Below are positions 16,852-25,561 of a stretch of 45,685 nucleotides of DNA, in pieces. Origin of the DNA: Alphaproteobacteria bacterium (GTDB lineage Bacteria; Pseudomonadota; Alphaproteobacteria; Rhizobiales; Xanthobacteraceae); NCBI GenBank assembly GCA_016869215.1, contig VGEP01000036.1:1-45685 (forward strand), in the 5' to 3' direction. Both the position numbers and the translations under genes were made by a program. The first letter of the stretch is position 1. Each line of letters opens with the position of its first letter. The notes below the pieces were generated by a model. The model made no database searches. It was given only the letters and a program-made list of their open reading frames with translations, and was not told where the DNA came from.

Positions 16852-17487
16852 GTGTCGTGGCTCAATCGGCTGCCGGTGCAGGGGATGCCGCTCCCTGCGC
16901 GGCCGCGGCACACGATTTACCGCGCGCACGAGGCGCTCGATGGCGTGCCGCTGATCGTCGACGGCTGGGCCGCGCGGGTGATCCGCTTTTCCGACGGGCG
17001 CCGGCAAATTCTGTCGTTCGTTCTCCCCGGCGACCTGATTTCGACCAGCGCCGTGTTTGCGGGCAGCTTCGGATTCTTCGTCGAGGCGATCACTGCCGTC
17101 CGCTACATTTCCTACGCGCGCGAGGAGTTCAACGGGTTCCTCGCCTCGGACCCTGAACTCGCCGGCGCGCTGCTGAGCGCGTGCCTCGCCGAAAAGGACG
17201 AGGCCGACCGGCTTGCGGCCAATCTCGGCCGGCGGCGGGCCGAGGAGCGCATTGCGAGCCTGTTCCTGCACCTGCGGGACCGGCTGCAGGTCTGTGGGCT
17301 GGTGCGGGACGAGAGGTTTGCCTGCCCGCTGCGCCAGAAGCACATCGCCGACGCGACCGGATTGACGCCGGTGCATGTCAACCGTGTCCTCGGCACGCTT
17401 CGGCAAAGCGGACTGGTCGATCTTGCCGACGGCGAACTGACGATCGCGGACCTGCCGGGCCTGCGGCAACTCGCCGACATGCGGTGA
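16852..17487 (+). CDS. Crp/Fnr-family transcription regulator
   Basis: A cyclic-nucleotide-binding-type sensor domain (HTIYRAHEALDGVPLIVDGW, then FSDGRRQILSFVLPGDLIST) is followed by a dimerisation helix and a winged helix-turn-helix (QKHIADATGLTPVHVNRVLG, then TLRQSGLVDL). The recognition helix TPVHVNRVL lacks the Glu-x-x-Ser-Arg of FNR/FixK, so it is unlikely to be the regulator of the TTGAT-N4-ATCAA site. No Fe-S Cys cluster is seen. Start is uncertain: a GTG at 16852 is used here, a TTG at 16768 would give a 239-residue protein of usual family length, and the first conserved part begins near 16885. The N-terminus abuts the DUF2336-like remnant, so it may be shortened. The effector is unknown. 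Confidence 0.8.
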   Translation: MSWLNRLPVQGMPLPARPRHTIYRAHEALDGVPLIVDGWAARVIRFSDGRRQILSFVLPGDLISTSAVFAGSFGFFVEAITAVRYISYAREEFNGFLASDPELAGALLSACLAEKDEADRLAANLGRRRAEERIASLFLHLRDRLQVCGLVRDERFACPLRQKHIADATGLTPVHVNRVLGTLRQSGLVDLADGELTIADLPGLRQLADMR

Positions 17488-17650
17488 CAGTGGCGCGCCC
17501 AATCGCGCTGTTGCCGCCGCGGCCAGATGTGGCATCGGACCGCGCGCGGGCAGGGTGAATATCTGAAATTCGCCAGTCCGGTCGGGCCGTTGTGCCTCCG
17601 CCGCTCCTCCCGCAAAGCAGCAAAATCGACCGGAAGCGCCGGGCCGAACC

Positions 17651-17701
17651 TTGACAGCGGCTCGCCGAAATCGTTATTTAATCCTAAAATGAACGTTCAT
17701 T
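17651..17701 (+). promoter_or_regulatory. Promoter and TetR-type operator of the efflux operon
   Basis: TTGACA at 17651-17656 is a consensus -35 and TATTTA at 17675-17680 a fair -10, with 18 bases between them. A perfect 14-base palindrome, AATGAACGTTCATT, at 17688-17701 covers the expected transcription start. This layout suits repression by the TetR-type regulator encoded next, at 17745. Confidence 0.7.
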
Positions 17702-17744
17702 CTCTTATTGGTGCAGCGCCACAACAGCGACCTGGAACTATACC

Positions 17745-18368
17745 ATGTCTCGCGCCGTCAATGTGCAGCGGCAGACCGACCGCCGGGCCGAAATCCTGGC
17801 CGCGGCGCAGCGTTGCTTTGTGCGCTCGGGCTTCCACCAGACCTCTATGCAGGAAATCTGCGCCGAGGCGGGGATGAGCCCCGGCAATCTCTATCGCTAC
17901 TTCCCGTCCAAGGAGTCGCTCATCGCAGGCATCGCCGAACGCGACCGCGCCGAGGTGGCGCAGGAGTTCGCGAGCGTTGACATGTCGCGCGGCCTGTTCG
18001 CCGTGCTCGAAGGGCTGGCCCAGCACCATTTCACCGAGCGCCTGGACGAGCAGGTCAAGCTGTGCACCGAAATCATGTCGGAGGCGCGGCGGCATCCGGA
18101 AATCGCGCGCATCTCGGCAGCGTTCGACAGTGACGTGAAGAAATGGCTGGTCGATCTTTTCAAGGCAGGCGCTGAGCGCGGCGACATTCCCGCCGATATC
18201 GACTTCGAGTCGGTGGCCGTCATGCTGATGATCATCGCCGACGGCGTGTGGTGGCGCCGGGCGCTCGACCCTGAATTCAAGCCTGCGGCGCAGGTGCCGA
18301 TCTTCATGGACATCGCACGCCACATGCTGCGTAGCCCGCCTGCGGCGGTGAAGGAGAATGCGTCATGA
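17745..18368 (+). CDS. TetR-family repressor of the downstream RND pump
   Basis: A 207-residue TetR protein. The N-terminal helix-turn-helix is clear: RRAEILAAAQRCFVRSGFHQ, TSMQEICAEAGMSPGNLYRY and FPSKESLIAGIAERDRAEVA. The C-terminal ligand-binding domain contains HPEIARISAAFDSDVKKWL and IADGVWWRRALDPEFKPAAQ, with the aromatic pocket residues. The stop codon overlaps the next gene's start (ATGA at 18365-18368). Autorepression and control of the pump through the palindrome just upstream is the usual arrangement and is inferred. The inducer is unknown. Confidence 0.93.
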   Translation: MSRAVNVQRQTDRRAEILAAAQRCFVRSGFHQTSMQEICAEAGMSPGNLYRYFPSKESLIAGIAERDRAEVAQEFASVDMSRGLFAVLEGLAQHHFTERLDEQVKLCTEIMSEARRHPEIARISAAFDSDVKKWLVDLFKAGAERGDIPADIDFESVAVMLMIIADGVWWRRALDPEFKPAAQVPIFMDIARHMLRSPPAAVKENAS

Positions 18369-19459
18369 AAGCGAGCCGCATCACCGCGGTCGGATTGGTC
18401 GTCGCGGCGGTTCTCTGGATTCTGTCGGGCTACATCATCCCGCACGAAACCGCCGAAAGTCGCGCGGCGCTGCGCGCCACCGAGACCGAGCAGAAGCCGT
18501 TCCGCGTCGCCACGATCGATACTGACGTCACGCCGCACAGCCGCACGCTCTTGCTGTCCGGCCGTACCGAGGCCGACCGCAAGGTGACGGTTTATGCGCG
18601 CACCGGCGGCATCCTGACCGAGCTTCGCGTGCGCCGGGGCAGCCGCGTGGAAAAGGGCGAGGTGCTTGCGGTGCTGTCCGACGAGGCGCGCGAGGCGCAG
18701 GTGGCGCAGGCGCAGGCCCTGGCCGACCAGCGCAAGACCGAGCTCGAAGCCAAGCGCCGCCTGCTGCAAACCAACGCCGTACCGCGGCTGGAGGTCACCA
18801 ACCTCGAAGCGCAGGTCAAGGCCGCGGAGGCCGCGCTTGCGACCGCCGTGGCCGAGCGCGACCGCGGCGTCGTGACCGCGCCGTGGGCCGGCCTCGTCAC
18901 CGACGTTCCCGCCGAGATCGGCACGTCGGCGTTTTCGATGGCCGGCAAGGAGATCGCGCAGGTTGTGGCGCTTGATCCGATGCTGGCCGTGGTCGAGGTC
19001 TCCGAACGCCGCGTCGGCGGCATCAAGACCGGCGACAGTTCGAAGGTACGGCTGGTGACCGGGCAAACGGTCGAGGGCCGCATTCGTTTCGTCTCCAAGA
19101 CTGCGAGCCAGACCACGCGCACCTATCGCGTCGAGGTCGAGATCCGGAACCCAGACGGCGAAATCCCTGACGGCATCACCGCCGAGATTGCGATTCCGCT
19201 CGCTCCGGTGCCGGCGACCCGCGTGCCGCGTTCCGCGCTGACGATTGCGGCCGACGGCCGGCTCGGCGTCCGCCTTGTGGGCGTGGACAGCAAGGTTGAA
19301 TTCGCGCCGATTTCGGTGGTCGAAGACCAGCAGGGTCACATGTGGGTCGGCGGCGTGCCCGCCGGCGCACGGGTGATCGTGCAGGGCCAGGACTTCGTGC
19401 GCGAGGGCCTGGTCGTGGAGGCGGTGCCGGCGGCAGCGGCGCAGGCCGCGAGCCGCTAG
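18365..19459 (+). CDS. RND efflux periplasmic adaptor (membrane fusion protein)
   Basis: A 364-residue HlyD/AcrA-type adaptor that links an inner-membrane RND transporter to an outer-membrane channel. Residues about 6-24 form an N-terminal membrane anchor or uncleaved signal. The lipoyl domain is seen in RTGGILTELRVRRGSRVEKG and VVTAPWAGLVTDVPAEIGTS. A helical hairpin rich in Ala, Gln, Lys and Glu (EAQVAQAQALADQRKTELEA and LEAQVKAAEAALATAVAERD) lies between its halves. Beta-barrel and membrane-proximal domains follow. It overlaps the tetR stop by 4 bases and precedes the permease by 27 bases. There is no outer-membrane TolC-type gene in the window, so a shared channel is likely. Confidence 0.93.
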   Translation: MKASRITAVGLVVAAVLWILSGYIIPHETAESRAALRATETEQKPFRVATIDTDVTPHSRTLLLSGRTEADRKVTVYARTGGILTELRVRRGSRVEKGEVLAVLSDEAREAQVAQAQALADQRKTELEAKRRLLQTNAVPRLEVTNLEAQVKAAEAALATAVAERDRGVVTAPWAGLVTDVPAEIGTSAFSMAGKEIAQVVALDPMLAVVEVSERRVGGIKTGDSSKVRLVTGQTVEGRIRFVSKTASQTTRTYRVEVEIRNPDGEIPDGITAEIAIPLAPVPATRVPRSALTIAADGRLGVRLVGVDSKVEFAPISVVEDQQGHMWVGGVPAGARVIVQGQDFVREGLVVEAVPAAAAQAASR

Positions 19460-19486
19460 GAGCGGCCGGGAAACCAGGCATTCTCC

Positions 19487-22400
19487 ATGTTCAAGCTGAT
19501 CGACTACGCCATCGGACACGCGCGGCTGACCATCGTCACGCTCCTGTTCCTGCTGCTGGCGGGGTTCGTTGCCTACAGCACGATCCCGAAAGAGGCCGAG
19601 CCGGACATCCAAATTCCGATCGTCTATGTGCAACTCAGCCAGCGCGGCATCAGCCCGGAGGATTCTGAGCGGCTGCTGTTGCGGCCGGTCGAAACCCAGC
19701 TCAAGTCGGTCGGCAACGTCAAGGAGATGCGCTCCACTGCCTTCGAAGGCGGCGGCTTCGTGCTGCTGGAGTTCGAGGCCGGCTTCGATCCGAAAGCAGC
19801 GCTCGCCGATGTGCGCGCCAAAGTCGACCAAGCCAAGCGTGACCTGCCGCGCGACGCCGACGAACCGAGCGTGAAGGAGGTCAATCTCTCGCTCTACCCG
19901 GTGCTGGTGGTGGCGCTGGCGGGCGAGATGCCCGAGCGCACCATGCTGCAGATCGCGCGCGGGGCGAAGAACGCCATCGAGCAGGTGCCGGGAGTGCTTG
20001 CGGCCGAATTGCGCGGCTCGCGCGACGAGGCGGTGGAAATCATCGCCGAGCCGATGCTGATGAAGAGCTACGGTGTCTCGCTCGACCAGCTTATCGCCGG
20101 TTTCAACGCCTCGAACACGCTGATCGCGGCCGGCGCTCTCGAAGGGCCGACCGGCCGTTTCGCGGTCAAAGTGCCGGGCCTGATCGAACGCCCGCAGGAC
20201 ATGCTGAACATCCCGATGGCGGCCGGCAACGGCGCGGTGGTGACCATCGGCGACGTGGTGCAGATCCGCCCGACGTTCAAGGACGCCACCTCGGTCACGC
20301 GGGTCAACGGCAAGCCGGCGATGACCATCGAGGTGTCCAAGCGCACCGGCGCGAACCTGATCGAGACCGTCGACGGTGTGAAGAAGGCGGTGGAGCAGCT
20401 CCGCAAGACCTGGCCCGACGCGGTGCAGGTGACCTTCACGCAGGACAAGTCGAAGGTCATCCGGCAGATGCTGGCGGACCTGGAGAACTCGGTCGCGACC
20501 GGCGTGCTGCTGGTGGCGGTCATCATCCTGTTCGCGCTCGGTTTCCGCGCCTCGCTGTTTATCGGCATCGCGATCCCGGTGTCGTTCCTCACCGGTGTGC
20601 TGGGCCTTCAGCTCGCGGGCATGACCGTCAATATCGTGGTTCTGTTCTCGCTGATCCTCGCCGTCGGCATGCTGGTCGACGATGCGCTCATCGTGTCCGA
20701 ATTCGCCGAGCGGCGGATGTCGGAGGGCATGGCGCCGCGCGAGGCTTATGCGCTCGCCGCCAAGCGGATGGCCGGGCCGGTGACGGCCGCCACCGCGACG
20801 CGCGTCGCGGCGTTCTCGCCACTGCTGTTCTGGCCGGGCGTGGTCGGCGAATTCATGAAATACATGCCGATCACGCTGATCGCGACGCTGTCCGCGTCGC
20901 TCGCGGTAGCGCTGATCTTCACGCCGACGCTCGGCGCGCTGCTCGGCAAGGCGCAGCCCGTGCCACAGGACGACCGCTCCAGGGACAGCGGGCTCTATAT
21001 GCGGACCGTGAAGCTCGCGCTGCAAAGGCCGGGAGCGACGCTCGCGCTCGCGGCGTTTCTGCTGATTGCCGTCCAGGTGACCTATGCCAAGTTTGGCAAA
21101 GGCGTCGAGTTCTTCCCCAACGTCGAGCCCGACTACGGCCAGGTGGTCGTCCACGGCCGCGGCAGCATCTCGCTCGACGAGAAGAACCGGCTGGTCGGCG
21201 AAGTCGAGAATCGCGTGCTGAAGACTGAGGGACTCGCAACGGTTTATTCGCGCATCGGCGAACAGCCGCGCGGCATGAGTGAACTGAGCGAGGACACCAT
21301 CGGCGTCATCCAGTTCGAGTTTTCCAATTGGCGCACCCGGCCGTCCGCTCATGCACTCATGGACCGTATCCGCGCCGAAACGGCCGACATCCCCGGCATC
21401 CTGGTCGAAGTGACCGCGCCGCGCGCGGGCCCGCCGACCGGCAAACCGGTTCAGGTGCAGATCGGCGCGCTCGATCCGGAGACGCTGCCGGAGGCGGCCA
21501 GGAAGGTCGCAGCCATCCTGTCGCGCAACCCGGACATCCGCGATCTCGACGACGGCCTGCCGCTGCCCGGCATCGACTGGAAGATCGAGGTCGACAAGGC
21601 GGAGGCAGCGAAGTACGGCGCCAATTCCGCGACCGTCGGCACCGCGGTGCAGCTCGTCACCAACGGCGTGAAGGCGACCGAATACCGGCCGTCGAGCAGC
21701 GACAAGGAGGTCGACATCCTGGTGCGCTTCCCCGAGGACAAGCGCAACCTCGACCAGCTCGACGAATTGATGGTGCAGACCCAGGCCGGCTCAGTGCCGA
21801 TCGGCAATTTTATCAAGCGCGTGGCTGCACCGCGCACCGGCAACATCAACCGCGTGGCGGGCAGCCGTGTCATGACGGTGTCCGCCAACGTCGCGCAGGG
21901 CGTGCAGACCGCGAAGGTGCAAGAGGCGATCGCGCGCGAGCTCGCCAAGACCGACCTCGGCCCGAACGTGACCTGGAAGCTCAAGGGCGAGGACGAGGAG
22001 CGCGAGAAGGCTTCGGCGTTCTTGCTCAAGGCTTTCGGGACGGCGATTTTCCTGATTTTTGCGATCCTCTTGGCGCAGTTCAATCGACTCACCTCGGTCG
22101 GCCTGGTGCTGACCGCGGTGATCCTCTCGACCATCGGCGTGCTACTCGGCCTCCTGATCATGGGTCAGGCGTTCGGCGTGGTGATGACCGGCATCGGCGT
22201 GATCGCCAACGCCGGCGTGATCGTGAACAACAATATCGTTCTGATCGACACCTACGACCGGCTGCGGCGGGAAGGGTGGGAGGCCTATGAGGCGATCCTC
22301 GAGACTTGCCGCGAGCGCGCGCGTCCGGTGCTGCTGACGGCGGTGACGGCGATCCTCGGCGTGCTTCCGATCGCATTCGGGGCCAACATCGAGTTCCTGT

Positions 22401-22612
22401 CGCGCGAGCTGGTGGTCGGGGCACCGGCCACGCAATGGTGGATCAACCTCTCGACCTCGATCGTGTTCGGGCTTGGCTTTGCGACCGTGCTGACGCTGAT
22501 CGTGACGCCGGCGGCGCTGATGGCGGTGGAGCACGGCCGCGTGTGGCGGCTGCGCCGGATGGCGGCGTTCAAGGCGCGGTTTGCGAAGGTGTCTAGCGCC
22601 TCATCCGCGTGA
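19487..22612 (+). CDS. RND-family efflux permease
   Basis: A 1041-residue proton-driven transporter of the AcrB/MdtB/CusA superfamily, with 12 membrane segments and two large periplasmic loops. TM1 is RLTIVTLLFLLLAGFVAYST. The N-terminal porter domain has SPEDSERLLLRPVETQLKSV and RDEAVEIIAEPMLMKSYGVS. TM4 carries the proton-relay aspartates in LILAVGMLVDDALIVSEFAE; the second half repeats the fold and ends with TGIGVIANAGVIVNNNIVLI and LLTAVTAILGVLPIAFGANI. It looks like the hydrophobe/amphiphile (HAE) type rather than the heavy-metal type. Its last 20 bases overlap the end of the converging amidohydrolase gene. It follows the adaptor, forming a TetR-MFP-RND operon. Confidence 0.95.
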   Translation: MFKLIDYAIGHARLTIVTLLFLLLAGFVAYSTIPKEAEPDIQIPIVYVQLSQRGISPEDSERLLLRPVETQLKSVGNVKEMRSTAFEGGGFVLLEFEAGFDPKAALADVRAKVDQAKRDLPRDADEPSVKEVNLSLYPVLVVALAGEMPERTMLQIARGAKNAIEQVPGVLAAELRGSRDEAVEIIAEPMLMKSYGVSLDQLIAGFNASNTLIAAGALEGPTGRFAVKVPGLIERPQDMLNIPMAAGNGAVVTIGDVVQIRPTFKDATSVTRVNGKPAMTIEVSKRTGANLIETVDGVKKAVEQLRKTWPDAVQVTFTQDKSKVIRQMLADLENSVATGVLLVAVIILFALGFRASLFIGIAIPVSFLTGVLGLQLAGMTVNIVVLFSLILAVGMLVDDALIVSEFAERRMSEGMAPREAYALAAKRMAGPVTAATATRVAAFSPLLFWPGVVGEFMKYMPITLIATLSASLAVALIFTPTLGALLGKAQPVPQDDRSRDSGLYMRTVKLALQRPGATLALAAFLLIAVQVTYAKFGKGVEFFPNVEPDYGQVVVHGRGSISLDEKNRLVGEVENRVLKTEGLATVYSRIGEQPRGMSELSEDTIGVIQFEFSNWRTRPSAHALMDRIRAETADIPGILVEVTAPRAGPPTGKPVQVQIGALDPETLPEAARKVAAILSRNPDIRDLDDGLPLPGIDWKIEVDKAEAAKYGANSATVGTAVQLVTNGVKATEYRPSSSDKEVDILVRFPEDKRNLDQLDELMVQTQAGSVPIGNFIKRVAAPRTGNINRVAGSRVMTVSANVAQGVQTAKVQEAIARELAKTDLGPNVTWKLKGEDEEREKASAFLLKAFGTAIFLIFAILLAQFNRLTSVGLVLTAVILSTIGVLLGLLIMGQAFGVVMTGIGVIANAGVIVNNNIVLIDTYDRLRREGWEAYEAILETCRERARPVLLTAVTAILGVLPIAFGANIEFLSRELVVGAPATQWWINLSTSIVFGLGFATVLTLIVTPAALMAVEHGRVWRLRRMAAFKARFAKVSSASSA

Positions 22613-23597
22613 ACACCCTTCGCGGATTGCCGTCCGAGATCGCGTCGCTGTCGGCCTTGGACAGCCCGGCCGACTGCACCATTGCCAGCGGTTCCATGTC
22701 GGCCGGCGGAAACGAATAGTCGGTGCCGAGCAGCACATTCTCGATGCCCGCGATCTCGATCAGGAACCGCAGCGCCTTCGGCGCGTGCACGATGCTGTCG
22801 TAGGTCATGCGGCGCGCGTAGGCCGACGGCGGTTCCTTGGCGACGTTGGCCTGCGCCACCTTGTCCATGCGCCCGTGCATGACGTCGAAGCGGCCGGCGA
22901 GGTAGGGATAGGTGCCGCCGCCGTGCGACATCAGGAATGTTAGCTTCGGAAAGCGGTCGAACACGCCGGACATGATCAGCGAGCCGATGCCGAGCGTGGT
23001 GTCGTAGGTGTAGTGCGCGATTTGGCCGAGCGCGAACTTGCCGATGCGCGGCACCGCGGTCGCCAGCACCGGATGCAGCAGCACGGGCGCGCCCAGCGCC
23101 TCGGCCTTGCGCCAGAACGGTTCGAGCGGCAATTCGCCGATGTTCGTGCCCTCGACGTTCGCCGAAATGATGACGCCGATCGCCCCTGCATTCAACGATC
23201 GCTCCAACTCGGCCGCCGCGGCTTCCGCGTCGGTCAGCGGCACCGACGAAATCCAGTCGAAGCGGTTGGAATGGTCCGCGGTCCATTCCGTGAGCGTATC
23301 GTTGAGCATGCGGTGCCAGGCGATGCCGTGCTCGCGCGGCAGGCCGTAGGCGAAAATGTCCGGCCAGGTGCCGACGATCTGGCGGTCGAGGCGCTGCTCG
23401 TCGAGCCACTTGAGGCGGTCCGCGACCGGCTCGACCAGGCGCGGGAAGAACGGCCGGACTTTAAAGCCGTAGGCGAACCGCAGCGCCTCCTTGCCGCCGT
23501 CGGCTGGCACAAGCGCAACGCCGATGTCGCGGCCGCGCGCCTTAATGGCGGCGATGAGCTGCGGCGGGATGTAGTGGGCGTGGGTGTCGATCGGCAC
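22593..23597 (-). CDS. ACMSD-family amidohydrolase, second copy
   Basis: A 334-residue TIM-barrel metal enzyme. Metal ligands His6 and His8 (IDTHAHYIPP), His175 (VLLHPVLAT), His225 (FLMSHGGGTYPYL) and Asp293 (LLGTDYSFPP) are all present, as in aminocarboxymuconate-semialdehyde decarboxylase. The long loops differ from the 15323-16291 protein, so it is a separate subfamily. GTG at 23597 is chosen because the family begins at IDTHAH and GGAGA lies upstream. It may decarboxylate or hydrolyse a ring-cleavage product. It precedes nothing closely; the SDR gene upstream on the same strand is 171 bases away. Its 3' end overlaps the converging permease gene by 20 bases. Confidence 0.85.
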   Translation of the reverse strand: MPIDTHAHYIPPQLIAAIKARGRDIGVALVPADGGKEALRFAYGFKVRPFFPRLVEPVADRLKWLDEQRLDRQIVGTWPDIFAYGLPREHGIAWHRMLNDTLTEWTADHSNRFDWISSVPLTDAEAAAAELERSLNAGAIGVIISANVEGTNIGELPLEPFWRKAEALGAPVLLHPVLATAVPRIGKFALGQIAHYTYDTTLGIGSLIMSGVFDRFPKLTFLMSHGGGTYPYLAGRFDVMHGRMDKVAQANVAKEPPSAYARRMTYDSIVHAPKALRFLIEIAGIENVLLGTDYSFPPADMEPLAMVQSAGLSKADSDAISDGNPRRVFTRMRR

Positions 23598-23768
23598 GGA
23601 TGGTTCTCCAATCTGGCAGCACGTGTCCCGGGCGCAGCGCAGCACGAAGTGGTGCGCTGCAGGCCCGGGACCCCGGTCAAATTCAAAGCGGCAAAGAAAT
23701 CGGGGTTCCGGATCAGCGGTGCACCGCTCCGCTTTGCTTCGCGCTGCGCCGCATCGGGGACACGCGCC

Positions 23769-24581
23769 TCACCTCTTGTCCCGCAGCCGGTCCATCAGCG
23801 ACTTCTCCTGGCCACCGTCGATCTCGATCATGGTGCCGTTGACCATGTGCATCAGCGGCGAGGCCAGCATCACCACGAGATTGGCGCATTCCTCCACCTC
23901 GGCGATGCGGCCCATGGGTATCGAGGACGGCGCGAGCTTGTCCGCCTCCTCGTAGGGCAGGTTCATGTCGCGCGACATCGCTTTCACGAGGCCGGCCCAG
24001 CGCTCGGTCCTCACCGGGCCGGGGTTCACGGCGCAGAAGCTGATGCCGTGCTTGCCGTACTGGCCGGCGAGCGACAGCGTCAGGTTCTGGCCCGCGGCGT
24101 TGGCCGCGCCGGGACAGATTTCCCAGTAAGAGGGCTTCACACCGTCGTTGCCGATCAGGTTTACGACTCGGCCGCCGCCCTGCTTGACCATGATCGGCAG
24201 CACGTAGCGCAGGCAGCGCACATAGCCCATGAACTTGAGCTGCAGCCCTTTCTCCCAGTCGTCCTCGGTCAGGTGCTCGATCACGCCGCCCGCGGCCGAG
24301 CCCGCGTTGTTGACCATGATGTCGCAGCGGCCGAGCTCCTTGTGGGCGCGCTCGATGAAGGCCTTGGCGTCCGCGTCCTTGCGCAGGTCCGCGACGATCG
24401 GCACGATCTTGCGATTGGTGGCGCGTGCGATTTCGTTGGCGGTCGCCTCCAGCACGTCCTTCCTGCGGGCACAGATCGCGACGTCCACTCCTTCCTTGGC
24501 GAGCGCCAGCGCAATGCCCTTGCCGATGCCTTCGCTGCCGCCGGTCACCAGTGCGGTCTTGCCTGAAAGTTGAAGGTCCAT
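23769..24581 (-). CDS. Short-chain dehydrogenase/reductase-like protein lacking the usual YxxxK
   Basis: The N-terminal half is a normal SDR Rossmann fold: TALVTGGSEGIGKGIALALA (residues 10-29), an ADLRKDADAK segment and NNAG in MVNNAGSAAGG. The C-terminal half has GGGRVVNLIGNDG and NPGPVRTERWAG. In the place of the catalytic YxxxK there is SYWEICPGAANAAGQNLTLS: the Lys position is Asn and no Tyr sits four residues before it. It therefore probably uses different chemistry or has lost activity; a few SDR subgroups vary here. GAGGAG precedes the ATG at 24581. It lies upstream of the amidohydrolase gene on the same strand. Confidence 0.85.
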   Translation of the reverse strand: MDLQLSGKTALVTGGSEGIGKGIALALAKEGVDVAICARRKDVLEATANEIARATNRKIVPIVADLRKDADAKAFIERAHKELGRCDIMVNNAGSAAGGVIEHLTEDDWEKGLQLKFMGYVRCLRYVLPIMVKQGGGRVVNLIGNDGVKPSYWEICPGAANAAGQNLTLSLAGQYGKHGISFCAVNPGPVRTERWAGLVKAMSRDMNLPYEEADKLAPSSIPMGRIAEVEECANLVVMLASPLMHMVNGTMIEIDGGQEKSLMDRLRDKR

Positions 24582-24606
24582 GGTCATCTCCTCGATGGAT
24601 GAATTT

Positions 24607-24691
24607 CGTAGCCCGGATGGAGCGCAGCGCAATCCGGGGTAAAACTAGCCGGCCTGTTCCCGCATTCCGCTTCGCTTCATGCGGGCTACGA
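24607..24691. repeat. REP-like inverted repeat at the end of the cyclase gene
   Basis: CGTAGCCCGGATGGAGCGCA with ATCCGGGG on the left is opposed by CCCGCATTCCGCTTC and CATGCGGGCTACGA on the right. The GTAGCCCG and CGGGCTAC arms pair, and the cyclase stop codon (24686-24688) lies in the right arm. This type of element is common in Hyphomicrobiales. Confidence 0.65.
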
Positions 24692-25534
24692 TGCCATGAT
24701 CGCCTTCGCCGCGTCGCCGACGGCTTCGACGCTCTCGCCCGCGTCGAGGAACGCCACGATCCGGCAGGGGCATCCTTCCAGCCCCTCGTAGCGCCACGGG
24801 AAGGCGCCGATGATCGCGCGCTTGTTCAGCATCAGCTCGATGTCGCCGCCGAGATTCTCGGCATGCAGAAGCCCTTCCTGGAACGCCCAGTTGTGGAACG
24901 GGAATACGTCGGCGGAGACCTTCCGTCCGGACTTCTTGTGCACGTACTCGAACGTGCCGAAGAACTCGCCCGGCGTCTTGCCGTGCTTCATTGTGAACTC
25001 CTCCGCGAGGTCGGGCCGCATATAGCGGATCGACGTGTTCATGGCGTGGTCGCAGGAGCCGGTGTCCATGCCCCACCATCTGATCTTCTTCCTGAACATC
25101 CAGTGCAGCGTTTCGAGGCTCGGGCCCGGGTGGTAGCAGAAGTAGCGCACCAGGTCCTGCTGCGGCATGCCCTCGTAATGTTTGTGCCAGCCGGTATGCA
25201 GAATGAGGATATCGCCCTCGCGGATATCGGCGCCGGCGCTCTCGATCATCTGCGGCGTGATCACCGCCCAGTCGTGCATGTGCTTGGAGATGTCGACCAC
25301 CACGCCGCGGTTGCAGAGGTAGTCGAGCGGCAGGTGCGCCATGTCGCCCTTGCGGTTGTCGGTGGCGTGCATCGCACCGTCAAAATGCGTTCCGACATGC
25401 AGCGCGGTGTCGATGCGCTGCGCGACGATCCGCACCGTCTGAAGGTTTTGCGCGTAGTACATCTTGTTGCCGGCGTAGCCGACCCACCCCGGCGTGTGCA
25501 CGTTCATAACGTGGCTCATGTCGACGATCTTCAT
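24686..25534 (-). CDS. Cyclase / kynurenine-formamidase-like hydrolase
   Basis: A 282-residue member of the cyclase family (Pfam Cyclase), metal-dependent hydrolases that include kynurenine formamidase and isatin hydrolase. The signature HxGTHxDxxxH is HVGTHFDGAMH, with His46, His50, Asp52 and His56 as likely metal ligands. VVVDISKHMHDWAVITPQMI and GDILILHTGWHKHY are typical of the family, and the C-terminal GAFPWRYEGLEGCPCRIVAF carries a Cys pair. Length fits larger members of the family. GGGAG precedes the ATG at 25534. It could hydrolyse a ring amide or formamide; isatin-type or kynurenine-type substrates would suit an aromatic catabolic region. Confidence 0.85.
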   Translation of the reverse strand: MKIVDMSHVMNVHTPGWVGYAGNKMYYAQNLQTVRIVAQRIDTALHVGTHFDGAMHATDNRKGDMAHLPLDYLCNRGVVVDISKHMHDWAVITPQMIESAGADIREGDILILHTGWHKHYEGMPQQDLVRYFCYHPGPSLETLHWMFRKKIRWWGMDTGSCDHAMNTSIRYMRPDLAEEFTMKHGKTPGEFFGTFEYVHKKSGRKVSADVFPFHNWAFQEGLLHAENLGGDIELMLNKRAIIGAFPWRYEGLEGCPCRIVAFLDAGESVEAVGDAAKAIMAS

Positions 25535-25561
25535 GGCGTGCTCCCGGCCGGCTCTTTCGCT

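Noticed and set aside
17897-21352. A 1151-codon open frame on the minus strand opposite the TetR/MFP/RND genes
   Set aside because: His/Arg/Asp-rich, no domain pattern, and fully antisense to three clear genes; a usual artefact of high GC.
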